This document shows positions 25,002-35,100 of a stretch of DNA of 36,817 nucleotides, in pieces. Within the stretch, counting starts at the first letter, position 1. Each line of letters starts with the position of its first letter. The stretch spans positions 1 to 36,817 of the forward strand of contig JASBZA010000015.1 of assembly GCA_029983685.1 (NCBI GenBank). The letters run 5' to 3'. The notes beneath the pieces are model-generated. The model was not told the DNA's origin, did not search any database, and saw nothing but the letters and a program-made list of their open reading frames with translations. Origin of the DNA: Oscillospiraceae bacterium. GTDB lineage: Bacteria > Bacillota > Clostridia > Saccharofermentanales > Fastidiosipilaceae. The translations under genes and the position numbers were made by a program.

Positions 25002-26453
25002 ATGGGAACAGGAAGAAGTATCTTTTTAGAAGTTTTGGTTATTCTAATCCTTATCCTATTTAACGCCTTTTTTGCTGCCACCGAAATGGCAGTTGTTTCT
25101 TTAAATGACAATGCAATAAAAAAAGAAGCCGATGAAGGATCCAAGAAAGCCAAAAGACTTTTACGCTTTATGGACAACCCCGGAAAATTTCTGGCCACTA
25201 TCCAGGTCGGTGTTACCTTTGCCGGTTTTCTGTCATCTTCTTTTGCAGGTAAAACTTTTGCTTATCGAATGGCGTATCTGATTAACGATAATCCTTCGGA
25301 ATTGGTTTTAAATGTCAGTTTAATTCTGGTTACACTTATTATTTCTTATATATCTATTGTTATTGGTGAATTGGTTCCCAAGCAGATTGCTCTGGCCAAC
25401 CCCGACGGCTTTGCCAAGGCAGTAGGTGGTCTATTGGTTTTCTTTGACTATATCTTCAGACCCCTTACCTGGTTGATTTCGCATTCGGCCGGCCTTATTT
25501 TACGCTTGTTGCGGATAAATCCCGACGATTACCAACAGGTAGCAACAGAAGAAGAGATACGTATGCTCTTGGAACAAGGCAGTAAATCAGGCAGTATCCA
25601 TTCGGAAGAAAGCCAAATGATTGTCAACGTCTTTGAATTCAATGACAAAGAAGTTTCGGAGATTATGACCCACCGTACCAACGTCATTGCCTTGGATATT
25701 GATTCCGATTACCAAGAGGCTATGGAAATTGCAGTCCACGAAAAGTACAGTCGTATTCCTGTTTATGAAGAGGATATCGACAATATTATAGGTATATTAA
25801 ATATTAAAGACCTTTTATATTATGCCGCTTCGGATTCCAATCGTGAAAAGTTTAATCTGCGTACGCTAATCCGAGAACCTTACTGGGTACCCGAAAGCAA
25901 AAATGTGGATGAGCTTTTCCGTGAAATGCAAAGAGAGCACGTTTCCATGGCCGTTGTCATTGACGAATACGGCGGAACGGCTGGTATTGTCAGTATTGAG
26001 GATATCCTGGAAGAAATCGTTGGCAACATCCAAGACGAATACGACGAGGAAGATTACGACATTAAACAAGTAGCTGAAAACACTTATGAAATGAGTGGGC
26101 TCTTAGATCCGGAAGATATTACCAGAGTCTTGCCTGACGCGTATTTCCCCGAGGATGAAGAGGCCGACTACGATACTATAGCAGGCCTTATCATAAGTCT
26201 TCTGGGACGCATTCCCGATGACGATGAACAAGCCGAATGTGCGTATAGAAACATGGAGTTTAAAGTGTTGTCAATGGATGACAAACGTATTGATCGTTTG
26301 CAACTCCATATTACCGAGACTTTGGCCTCTTTTGAAGAAAGACAAAGACAACTTATGGAAGAAGAGGCGGAATCGAAACTTGAAGAAAGCAAGAAAGAGA
26401 ATCCGTCTGACGAAAAAGAAAATCGCAAGGAAAAAGCATCTAAACAGGATTGA
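25002..26453 (+). CDS. CNNM/CorC (HlyC/CorC) family transporter with CBS domains
   Basis: A 483-residue membrane protein of the group once annotated 'hemolysin'; members are linked to Mg2+/metal efflux and resistance. The DUF21 domain with four helices (residues about 8-180) contains 'LFNAFFAATEMAVVSL' and 'VIGELVPKQIAL'. A CBS pair follows (about 215-340: 'IMTHRTNVIALD', 'YSRIPVYEEDIDNIIGILNIKDLL', 'MAVVIDEYGGTAGIVSIEDILEEIVG'), then the CorC/HlyC C-terminal domain ('YEMSGLLDPEDITRVL'). The last 50 residues are a highly charged tail. ATG 25002 is chosen because homologues start just before the first helix; it has no good SD, so a start codon slightly up- or downstream is possible. Control may come from the leader. 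Confidence 0.9.
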   Translation: MGTGRSIFLEVLVILILILFNAFFAATEMAVVSLNDNAIKKEADEGSKKAKRLLRFMDNPGKFLATIQVGVTFAGFLSSSFAGKTFAYRMAYLINDNPSELVLNVSLILVTLIISYISIVIGELVPKQIALANPDGFAKAVGGLLVFFDYIFRPLTWLISHSAGLILRLLRINPDDYQQVATEEEIRMLLEQGSKSGSIHSEESQMIVNVFEFNDKEVSEIMTHRTNVIALDIDSDYQEAMEIAVHEKYSRIPVYEEDIDNIIGILNIKDLLYYAASDSNREKFNLRTLIREPYWVPESKNVDELFREMQREHVSMAVVIDEYGGTAGIVSIEDILEEIVGNIQDEYDEEDYDIKQVAENTYEMSGLLDPEDITRVLPDAYFPEDEEADYDTIAGLIISLLGRIPDDDEQAECAYRNMEFKVLSMDDKRIDRLQLHITETLASFEERQRQLMEEEAESKLEESKKENPSDEKENRKEKASKQD

Positions 26454-26480
26454 CCTAAAATGTCTACCCGGGGATATTTA

Positions 26481-26509
26481 TTGTCAGAAGGTCCATTAAA
26501 CTATATAAT
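26481..26509 (+). promoter_or_regulatory. Promoter of the SurA/PrsA-like gene
   Basis: TTGTCA (26481-26486), 17 bases, perfect TATAAT (26504-26509), 32 bases before the ATG at 26541. This is the best match to a housekeeping sigma promoter in the window. Confidence 0.65.
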
Positions 26510-26540
26510 TTTTGCCATGCGTAAATAGGAGAGGTGTTTT

Positions 26541-28124
26541 ATGGCACGCGGAAAAAAAGAACATGAAGATAATAATCTGACCAAAGCAGAGCAAAACCGC
26601 CAAGAGCGCGAAGCTCGCATGGCCGAGATTCGAAAAAGAGGAGGCCAGGCAATGAAGCCCCCTCAAAGCAAGCGTAAAAAGAAGAAGATTATAGGTACCG
26701 TAGTTGGTGTTCTAGTTGCCCTGGTCCTAATCTTTTATATCTTATGGTTAATGGGTATTCCACAGAGAAATATGAAAGCCATGGAAGTTAACGGCCAGAA
26801 GGTCACGGTTAATGAATATGACTTTTATTACAACCTTATTGCCAACCAATACAACCAGATGCTAGGCCAAGGTGGCGGGGTCTTAAATAAGAAAGATAGT
26901 TCCAAGGCTGTCACCGGAGAAGACTTAAGCTGGGGAGAATTCTTCCACCGTGAAGCCGTTAAGAATTTGGTTAACGATGTAGTGACCTACCAGGAAGCGC
27001 TGGAAAAAGGCAAGACCATTACCGATGAAGATCGTAAGAATGTCGACATCATGGTCGAGTCCATGCAGCAACAAGTCGGTAAGCCCTTGGATTTTGAACT
27101 TTACCTCCAGGGTATGTACGGGAAATCCATGAACGTTAAGGCTTATAAGGACCTAATGGCTCGCCAATATATGGCCATGCATTATGCCGCGTCAGTTCCG
27201 GATACTATTGAAATCTCCGAGGATGAAATTAATAAGTACTATGACGAAAACAAGGATACGCTGGATATGGTGACCTACCACAGTTTTACCTTGAAGACGC
27301 CTTTGACAGTTAAGGAAGGCGAGGACGCCTTGGTAGATGAGGAGAAGGCAAAGCGTGTCGATGAAACAGAGACTTTGGCCAAAGACATCGTAGAGAAGTT
27401 AAAGGCCGATGATAATATGGATGCTTTGGCACAAGAGCACAATAAAGATCAGAAGATTAAAGATTTCTACGCAAAAGACGGAGACCAAACGCTTCAGGAA
27501 AACCGTGTCGACAGCCAAATCAGCAACAAGGAAGTTAAAACCTGGCTTTATGACGCTGAAAGAAAAGCCGGAGATGCCGCTTACTTCAAGAACGGAAATG
27601 ATTTCGAGATTGTCCGCTTTGAGTCCAGAGCTAAGGATGAAAGACAGGTTACGGATGTCATGATTTCTACCTTTGTCAAAACGCCCGAAATGAAAGAAGG
27701 CGAAGAGCAAAGAGAAGAAGACAATGAGAAAATCATGAAGGCGGCTAAGGCAATGGTCAAGCAATTTACTTCTGAAGAAGCGGTTAATACCTATGATGAG
27801 ACCGAAGCCCAGGCCGGTGTACCTAAAGCACAAAAGGCCGTGAAAATTGAGTCGATTACGCCCGTGAAAGCAACTTCTCTGCCTCCCGAGATTTTGGACT
27901 TTGCCTTATCGGACAAAGCCAAAGCCGGTCAGGCCGAATTGATTGATACGAATCAGGCGGTTTACGTAGTGACGGTTTTGACCAACAAGGACAAAGCCAG
28001 CTGGTATGTCCAGGCTGAAGAAAAGGTACAGATGCAGACTTATCAGGATCAACATGCCGAAAAGGTCGATCCCGCAAATAATGAGGTGTCCAAGTCCTAT
28101 CCGGGTTTCCTCCTGGTGGGATAA
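26541..28124 (+). CDS. Membrane-anchored SurA/PrsA-like foldase (peptidyl-prolyl isomerase family)
   Basis: A 527-residue protein. A very basic cytoplasmic N-tail (1-49, ending KRKKKK) precedes one membrane helix (about 50-70, IIGTVVGVLVALVLIFYILWL), so the rest lies outside. Residues about 78-225 form a SurA-type N-terminal chaperone domain ('VNGQKVTVNEYDFYYNLI', 'VTYQEALEKGKTITDEDRKNVD', 'ISEDEINKYYDENKD'). Two parvulin-like segments follow, each opening with a strand that ends 'LKTP' or 'VKTP' (about 242 and 378). Neither shows a clear set of isomerase active-site residues, so it may act only as a holdase. Unlike PrsA it has no lipobox. GGAGAGG SD and its own promoter. Likely helps fold secreted proteins. 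Confidence 0.75.
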   Translation: MARGKKEHEDNNLTKAEQNRQEREARMAEIRKRGGQAMKPPQSKRKKKKIIGTVVGVLVALVLIFYILWLMGIPQRNMKAMEVNGQKVTVNEYDFYYNLIANQYNQMLGQGGGVLNKKDSSKAVTGEDLSWGEFFHREAVKNLVNDVVTYQEALEKGKTITDEDRKNVDIMVESMQQQVGKPLDFELYLQGMYGKSMNVKAYKDLMARQYMAMHYAASVPDTIEISEDEINKYYDENKDTLDMVTYHSFTLKTPLTVKEGEDALVDEEKAKRVDETETLAKDIVEKLKADDNMDALAQEHNKDQKIKDFYAKDGDQTLQENRVDSQISNKEVKTWLYDAERKAGDAAYFKNGNDFEIVRFESRAKDERQVTDVMISTFVKTPEMKEGEEQREEDNEKIMKAAKAMVKQFTSEEAVNTYDETEAQAGVPKAQKAVKIESITPVKATSLPPEILDFALSDKAKAGQAELIDTNQAVYVVTVLTNKDKASWYVQAEEKVQMQTYQDQHAEKVDPANNEVSKSYPGFLLVG

Positions 28125-28140
28125 GTCGCAAATTTAAACA

Positions 28141-28179
28141 ACACTTGTGCAAAATAGAGAATTAATTCTCTCATAGTGT
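28141..28179. other. Perfect 16-base palindrome within a larger inverted repeat
   Basis: AGAGAATTAATTCTCT (28156-28171) is a perfect palindrome. The flanking ACACT (28141-28145) and AGTGT (28175-28179) also pair. It lies after the SurA-like gene and about 30 bases upstream of the rpoB promoter. No T-run follows, so it is a poor terminator and could be an operator. Confidence 0.45.
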
Positions 28180-28207
28180 CGATTTTCTCCAAATCATAGA
28201 AAAGCAC

Positions 28208-28236
28208 TTGACAAAATCTTAGATTCTTGCTAATTG
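28208..28236 (+). promoter_or_regulatory. Probable rpoBC promoter
   Basis: A perfect TTGACA (28208-28213) is followed after 17 bases by TAATTG (28231-28236), which has a TG at the extended -10 position (28228-28229). The -10 is weak but the extension compensates. It would give an rpoB leader of about 120 bases. Confidence 0.45.
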
Positions 28237-28267
28237 ATTTTCTCAATGCTACTATTGGTGGACTAGT

Positions 28268-28340
28268 GTAGCCCTAATTCTTTTTAGGGCTACTTTTATC
28301 AGCCTACCTTTATTTGGTAGCAAATGGTCTTTAGGCCATT
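28268..28340 (+). terminator. Three tandem hairpins in the rpoB leader; the first is terminator-like
   Basis: Hairpin 1: GTAGCCCTAA (28268-28277) pairs with TTAGGGCTAC (28284-28293), loop of 6, followed by TTTTATC. It looks like an intrinsic terminator or attenuator with a short U-run. Hairpin 2: CTACC (28304-28308) with GGTAG (28316-28320). Hairpin 3: AATGGTC (28323-28329) with GGCCATT (28334-28340), loop of 4. They end about 10 bases before the rpoB SD. Hairpin 1 may stop read-through from upstream and may also attenuate transcripts from the rpoB promoter. Confidence 0.55.
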
Positions 28341-28364
28341 AGAATTTTGTGAGGTGAAAGCATA

Positions 28365-31300
28365 ATGGTGCATCCGGTTAAGTATGGGCGAGCAGAAAGG
28401 ATGTCATACTCGAAACTCGAAGAAGTAATTGACATGCCTAATTTGGTGGATATCCAGAAGAAATCCTACGAGTGGTTTATTGAAGAGGGTTTACAGGAAG
28501 TTTTGGATTCCATTTCTCCGATTGTAGATGACGGAGTAGGTGAATTAGAACTCCATCTTTTAAGTACGAATTTTAAGATGGACCAGCCCAAATATTCCAT
28601 GGATGAGTGTAGAAACAGAGATGCCAACTACGAAGCTCCCCTGGAAATGAAGGTCCGCCTGGTCAACCGCAGGACCAACAACGTCAAGGAACAAGAAGTG
28701 TTCCTGGGCGATTTCCCTATTATGACCCCTACCGGTACCTTTATTATTAACGGTGCCGAGCGTGTCGTCATTTCTCAGTTGGTTCGTTCTCCCGGTGCTT
28801 ATTTCACACCTGTTAAGAATAATAAAACCGGTAAAGATCTTTACAGTTTACAGATTATTCCTAACCGCGGTGCTTGGATTGAGATGGAGACCGACAAGAA
28901 CGATGTTATTTACATCCGTATTGACCGTACCCGTAAATTTCCCCTCTCCATGTTCTTGAGAACTTTAGGTTTCGGAACCAACGATGAGATTATTGCCAAG
29001 TTCGGTGACGATGAACGTATATTGGCAACGCTTGCCAAAGACAACACCACCAACCGCGATGACGCTTTACTCCAGCTTTACGATAAATTGCGTCCGGGTG
29101 AGTTGGTTTCGCCCGAGGGTGCCGAAGCGCACATCAACTCCATGTTCTTCGACGATAGACGCTATGACCTGGCCAAAGTCGGTATTTACACAACCAACCG
29201 TAAATTTGCTATTGCGGCCAGAATTATGGGCCATAAGGCAACCGAAAATATTCTTTCTCCCGACGGTGAGATTTTGGCTGAAGAAGGCCAAATCATCTCC
29301 GAAGATGCCGCCTGGGAAATTCAAAACGCCGGTGTTAACGAAGTCGTCGTTACCCCGATGGTTCTGGTTGGTGATGTTTTAACCGAAGGCGTCGGTACGG
29401 TTAGAGTTATTGGTAACGGCCGTGTAGACACTAAGCTTTTCTTATCACATTTCTTCAGTCCCGAAGTTTTAGATAAGGTCAAGCCCGAAGCTGCCGGCAT
29501 TACCGAGATGGTTCGTGTCAACGAACTGCGCAGCATTGTTGCCGAAGTCCAAAACGGAGAAGGTGACGAGGCTGAAGAAATCAACCGTCTCTTGAAGAAG
29601 CACAGTAATAAGCTTTGCCCCAAGCACATTACCGTAGACGATATCATCGCTTCGGTCAGCTACCTTTTAGGTCTTTATCATGATATCGGCAGACTGGACG
29701 ACATTGACCACTTAGGTAACCGCCGTGTCCGTTCTGTTGGTGAGCTGTTGCAAAATCAGATCCGTATCGGTTTCTCTCGTACAGAGCGTATCGTAAGAGA
29801 GAGAATGCGTTCTTTAAACGACCCTGAAACCGTTACCGCCAAACAGCTGATTAACTCCAGACCTGTCAGTGCTATTATTAAAGAGTTCTTCGGATCTTCA
29901 CAGCTGTCTCAGTTCATGGACCAACATAACCCCTTGGCTGAATTGACTCATAAGAGACGTCTGTCGGCTTTAGGTCCGGGCGGTCTTAGCAGAGACCGGG
30001 CCAACTTCGAAGTCCGTGACGTTCACACCTCGCACTACGGTCGTATGTGTCCGATTGAGACACCTGAAGGCCCCAACATTGGTTTGATTAACTCTTTGGC
30101 CACTTACGCCAAGGTCAACGAATACGGCTTTATTGAAACCCCTTATCGTATTTATGATAAGGAGAAGGGCATCGTTACCAAAGAAGTACGCTACATGACT
30201 GCCGACGAAGAAGACAACTTCTTTATCGCCATGGCCAACGAGCCTTTGGACGAGGAAGGCCATTTCATTTCTAAGAAGGTTACTGCTCGTTGGTTGGATA
30301 AATTTATGGAGGTATCGCCCGACAAGATTGACTTGATGGACGTTTCACCCAAGCAGATTGTCTCGGTTGCCACCTCGTTGATTCCCTTCCTTGGTAACGA
30401 CGACGCCAACCGTGCCTTGATGGGTTCCAACATGCAGCGTCAGGCCGTTCCTTTGATTCAGACGGATTCACCTATTATCGGTACCGGTATGGAGTACAAA
30501 GCGGCCAAAGACTCCGGCGTTTGTGTCATTGCCGAAAACAGCGGTGTCGTTGAAAGAGTAACGGCAGACCACATTGAAATCAGAACCTCAGCCGCTTCGG
30601 TGGATGAGTACAACCTGATTAAATACAGAAGATCCAACCACTCGACCTGTGTCAACCAAAGACCATTGGTAAGAGTTGGTGAGAAGGTTGAAGCAGGCGA
30701 CATTATTGCCGACGGTCCGGCCACCGACAACGGTGAGTTGGCCTTAGGACGTAACGCCCTCATCGGCTTCATGTCTTGGGAAGGTTATAACTACGAAGAC
30801 GCTGTTTTGATTAACGAGCGTTTAGTACGTGACGATGTTTACACCTCGATTCATATTGAAGAATATGAGTGTGAAGCCAGAGATACCAAGTTGGGTGCCG
30901 AGGAAATTACACGTGAAATTCCTCAGGTTTCCGACGATATCCTGCGTGACTTGGACGAGCACGGTATTATCCGTATCGGTGCCGAAGTCAGAGCCGGAGA
31001 TATCCTGGTCGGTAAGATTACACCTAAGGGTGAAACCGAGCTGACGGCAGAAGAAAGACTGTACCGCGCCATCTTCGGTGAGAAGGTCAAAGAAGTCCGT
31101 GATACCTCAGTCAGAGTTCCTCACGGTGAGGCCGGTATTGTTGTAGATATTAAGACCTTTGACCGTGAAAACGGCGATGAGTTAAGACACGGTGTCAACA
31201 AGTTGGTCCGCGTCTATGTAGCCCAGAAACGTAAACTGTCGGTTGGTGACAAGATGGCCGGACGTCACGGTAACAAGGGTGTTATTTCCAGAATTCTTCC

Positions 31301-32087
31301 TTCGGAAGATATGCCGTACTTAGAAGATGGTACACCTTTGGACATCGTCTTAAATCCCTTGGGCGTTCCTTCTCGTATGAATATCGGACAGCTCCTGGAA
31401 GTTCACTTAGGTCGTTGTGCCCTCCACAAGGGTTGGAAGATGGCCACGCCTGTCTTCGACGGTGCGGATGAGCACGACATTCAGGAAATGTTCAGAGATT
31501 GCGGTTTCGACGAAGACGGTAAGGCAGTCGTCTACGACGGCAGAACCGGCGAACCCTTCGAGAACCGTGTCACTGTAGGTATTATGTACTATCTGAAGCT
31601 CCACCACTTGGTAGACGACAAGATTCATGCCAGATCTATCGGTCCTTACTCCTTAGTTACACAGCAGCCTCTGGGCGGTAAGGCTCAGTTCGGCGGCCAA
31701 AGATTCGGTGAGATGGAAGTTTGGGCCCTCCAAGCTTACGGTGCGGCCTACACATTGCGTGAGATTCTAACGGTCAAATCCGACGACGTAGCCGGTAGAA
31801 CCAAGACCTACGAAGCTATTGTGAAGGGTGAAAACATCCCTGAATCCGGCACACCTGAATCTTTCAAGGTCCTTATTAAAGAAATGCAAAGTCTCTGCCT
31901 TGATGTCAGAATTTTGTATCAGGACGAAGAAGTCGATTTGGAAGATATGGATGATGAAGAGTACGAAGCTTCGACCAAGCGTGTTAACCGCTTGCGCCAG
32001 TTGATCGGTTCCATCGATGAAGAAGAAGAGGACGATTCGGTATTTGAGAAATCCGGTTTCTCCATTGCAACCGGGGAAGAAGAGTAA
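28365..32087 (+). CDS. rpoB: DNA-directed RNA polymerase beta subunit
   Basis: A 1240-residue catalytic subunit of RNA polymerase, of the usual Firmicute length and without large lineage inserts. It starts 'MVHPVKYGRAERMSYSKLEEVIDMP'. The rifampicin-binding cluster (about 507-545, 'GSSQLSQFMDQHNPLAELTH', then 'KRRLSALGPGGL') has the wild-type Gln, Asp, His and Ser at the usual resistance positions, so the enzyme is predicted to be drug-sensitive. 'VAQKRKLSVGDKMAGRHGNKGV' (nucleotide-contact lysines) and the C-terminal 'GGQRFGEMEVWALQAYGAAYTLREILTVKSDD' clamp are intact. A GAGGTG SD precedes ATG. It is preceded by a chaperone gene, not by rplJ-rplL, and runs with rpoC 18 bases later. Confidence 0.98.
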   Translation: MVHPVKYGRAERMSYSKLEEVIDMPNLVDIQKKSYEWFIEEGLQEVLDSISPIVDDGVGELELHLLSTNFKMDQPKYSMDECRNRDANYEAPLEMKVRLVNRRTNNVKEQEVFLGDFPIMTPTGTFIINGAERVVISQLVRSPGAYFTPVKNNKTGKDLYSLQIIPNRGAWIEMETDKNDVIYIRIDRTRKFPLSMFLRTLGFGTNDEIIAKFGDDERILATLAKDNTTNRDDALLQLYDKLRPGELVSPEGAEAHINSMFFDDRRYDLAKVGIYTTNRKFAIAARIMGHKATENILSPDGEILAEEGQIISEDAAWEIQNAGVNEVVVTPMVLVGDVLTEGVGTVRVIGNGRVDTKLFLSHFFSPEVLDKVKPEAAGITEMVRVNELRSIVAEVQNGEGDEAEEINRLLKKHSNKLCPKHITVDDIIASVSYLLGLYHDIGRLDDIDHLGNRRVRSVGELLQNQIRIGFSRTERIVRERMRSLNDPETVTAKQLINSRPVSAIIKEFFGSSQLSQFMDQHNPLAELTHKRRLSALGPGGLSRDRANFEVRDVHTSHYGRMCPIETPEGPNIGLINSLATYAKVNEYGFIETPYRIYDKEKGIVTKEVRYMTADEEDNFFIAMANEPLDEEGHFISKKVTARWLDKFMEVSPDKIDLMDVSPKQIVSVATSLIPFLGNDDANRALMGSNMQRQAVPLIQTDSPIIGTGMEYKAAKDSGVCVIAENSGVVERVTADHIEIRTSAASVDEYNLIKYRRSNHSTCVNQRPLVRVGEKVEAGDIIADGPATDNGELALGRNALIGFMSWEGYNYEDAVLINERLVRDDVYTSIHIEEYECEARDTKLGAEEITREIPQVSDDILRDLDEHGIIRIGAEVRAGDILVGKITPKGETELTAEERLYRAIFGEKVKEVRDTSVRVPHGEAGIVVDIKTFDRENGDELRHGVNKLVRVYVAQKRKLSVGDKMAGRHGNKGVISRILPSEDMPYLEDGTPLDIVLNPLGVPSRMNIGQLLEVHLGRCALHKGWKMATPVFDGADEHDIQEMFRDCGFDEDGKAVVYDGRTGEPFENRVTVGIMYYLKLHHLVDDKIHARSIGPYSLVTQQPLGGKAQFGGQRFGEMEVWALQAYGAAYTLREILTVKSDDVAGRTKTYEAIVKGENIPESGTPESFKVLIKEMQSLCLDVRILYQDEEVDLEDMDDEEYEASTKRVNRLRQLIGSIDEEEEDDSVFEKSGFSIATGEEE

Positions 32088-32105
32088 GAAAGGACAAGAT
32101 AAATC

Positions 32106-35100
32106 ATGGCTGATTTGCGCTTAACATCGGGTAATAAACCCAATAAATATAACAAAAAGGATTTAGACTTCGAAGCGATTAGCATTCGTCTGGCTTCTCC
32201 GGAAAAAATCTTGGAATGGTCGCACGGTGAGGTTAAAAAGCCCGAGACCATTAACTACCGTACATTAAAACCCGAGAAGGACGGTCTTTTCTGCGAAAGA
32301 ATCTTCGGTCCTTCCAAAGACTGGGAGTGCCATTGCGGTAAGTATAAGAAAATTCGTTACAGAGGCATCGTCTGTGACAAGTGCGGTGTTGAAGTAACCA
32401 AGTCCAAGGTACGTCGTGAGCGTATGGGTCACATTAAGCTGGCCGCTCCCGTTTCCCACATTTGGTATTTCAGAGGTATCCCCAGCCGTATGGGTCTGAT
32501 TCTAGATATCTCGCCCAGACAACTGGAGCGTGTCCTTTACTTTGCCAACTACATTGTTTTAGACAAAGGCGATACCAACCTAGCCAACCACCAGATTCTG
32601 GAAGAGGGCGAATACCGTGACGCTTTAAAAGAGTACGGCAGAGATGCTTTCCGTGTCGGCATGGGTGCCGAAGCGGTAAAAGAACTCTTACAGCAGATTG
32701 ATACCAAGGAGCTCACCGTTCAGCTGAAAGAAGAAGTCCGTGAGGCCAAGGGCCAAAAGCGTGTCCGTTTAATCAAGCGTTTGGAAGTGGTTGAAGCTTT
32801 TGAGAAGTCCGACAACAAGCCTGAGTGGATGGTCCTGGATGTTTTACCGGTCCTTCCTCCCGACTTGCGTCCTATGGTTCAGTTGGACGGTGGACGTTTT
32901 GCGACTTCCGACCTCAACGACTTATATAGAAGAGTTATTAACCGTAACAACCGTTTGAACAAGCTTTTGCAACTGGGTGCGCCCGACATCATCGTTCGTA
33001 ACGAGAAACGCATGTTGCAAGAAGCCGTTGACTCCCTGATTGACAACGGTCGTAGAGGCCGTGCCGTTACGGGAGCCGGTAACAGAGCCCTCAAGTCTTT
33101 GTCCGACTTACTTAAAGGTAAGCAAGGCCGTTTCCGCCAGAACCTCTTAGGTAAACGTGTAGACTACTCCGGCCGTTCCGTTATCGTTGTTGGTCCCGAG
33201 TTGAAAATGCACCAATGCGGATTACCAACTGAGATGGCTATCGAGTTGTTCAAGCCTTTTGTTATGAAGCGTTTGGTAGAGGAGAACTACTCTCACAATA
33301 TTAAGACCGCTAAGAACCTGGTCGAAAGAGGCGACGATATCGTTTGGGATATCCTGGCCGAAGTTATTGTCGACCACCCGGTTATGCTGAACCGTGCACC
33401 TACCTTGCACCGTTTGGGTATCCAGGCCTTCGAGCCTGTCCTGGTCCAGGGCAGAGCTATCCAGCTTCATCCTTTGGCCTGTACCGCCTTTAATGCCGAC
33501 TTCGACGGCGACCAGATGGCTGTGCACGTACCCTTGTCGGCCGAGGCTCAGGCAGAAGCACGTTTCCTCATGCTCCATGCCAATAACCTCTTGAAACCCC
33601 AGGATGGTAAGCCCGTTACTGTTCCTACGCAGGACATGGTTTTAGGTCTTTACTATCTGACTATCGACAAGCCCGGCGAAATCGGTGAAGGCAAGGTCTT
33701 CTCCAGCTACGCCGAAGCCATCATGGCCCACGACCAAGACCAGCTCGGTACCCACGCCGAAATCTCTATCATGATGGAGAAGGAAGTAGACGGCAAGGTC
33801 ATCAAGCGCCTGGTCAAATCCACCCTGGGTCGCTTCATGTTCAACTCCATCCTGCCTCAGAACTTAGGTTATGTGGACAGAACAGTGGAAGGCCACGAGT
33901 TGGATCTGGAAGTTGACTTCCTGGTCAGCAAGAAGAAGTTAGGCGAAATCGTCGAGCGTTGTATCCGTATAAACGGTATTTCCAATACGGCCAAAGTCTT
34001 AGATGACATCAAGGCCATGGGTTACCACATGTCGACCAAGTCCGGTATTTCCATCAGTGTTTTCGACATGATTGTGCCCGGCGTTAAACAGGAGTTCTTG
34101 GATAAGGCCGACCGTCAAATTGAATACATTAACAAACAGCACCAACGCGGTTTGTTGAACGAAGAAGGCAGATCGCTTGCGGCTATCCGAATTTGGAACA
34201 AGACCACGGACGACATTACCGAAGCCTTGAAAGAATCTATGGACAAGTACAACACCATTGCCATGATGTCCCAGTCCGGAGCCCGTGGTTCTATCTCCCA
34301 GATTAAACAGCTGGCCGGTATGCGTGGTAACGTGTCCAATACATCCGGTAATACGATTGAAATCCCTATTAAGTCTAACCTCCGTGAAGGTATGAACGTG
34401 TTGGAGTTCTTCATTTCTTCCCACGGTGCCCGTAAGGCCCTGTCCGATACAGCTCTGAAGACGGCCGACTCCGGTTACCTGACCAGAAGATTGGTAGACG
34501 TTGCACAAGACATCATCATTTCCGAAGCCGATTGCGGTACGGATGAAGTCATTGAGATTAAGGCCCTCACCTCCGGCTCTGCTATGAGTAAGCGTGTGAT
34601 TAAGACCTTGTCCGAGCGTATCAGCGGCCGCTATGCCGGCAGAGATATCGTTGATCCTACGACCGACGAAGTCATCGTGGCCAAAGGTGACCTCATTACG
34701 CAGGATTTGGCTGAGAAAATCGAGGCATCCGGTCTGGAGAGAGTGCCTATCCGTTCCGTCTTGACCTGTGAATCCCCTTATGGCGTCTGTGCCAAGTGCT
34801 ACGGCTTGAACCTGGCTACCGGTAAAGAAGCGGTGGTCGGTGAAGCAGTCGGTATTATGGCCGCCCAATCTATCGGTGAGCCCGGTACACAGCTCACCAT
34901 GCGTACCTTCCATACCGGTGGTATTGCAACGGCAGGTGAAGATATCACACAAGGTTTGCCCCGTGTTGAGGAACTTTTCGAGGCTCGTAGACCTAAGGGT
35001 CAGGCCCTCATGACCGAAGTAGCCGGTGTTGTCTCGATTAAGGACGGCGCCAAGCGTAAACGTGACATCACCGTTACCAATGAAGAAGGCGAAGCCAAGA

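Noticed and set aside
29880..30000. Possible rifampicin resistance change in RpoB
   Set aside because: The Gln, Asp, His and Ser residues at the main resistance positions are the wild-type ones; the only local difference (His after Asp-Gln) is not a known main resistance change.
30906..30921. parS-like CACGTGAAA core inside rpoB
   Set aside because: Only about 11 of 16 bases fit and it lies in conserved coding sequence, so chance is enough.
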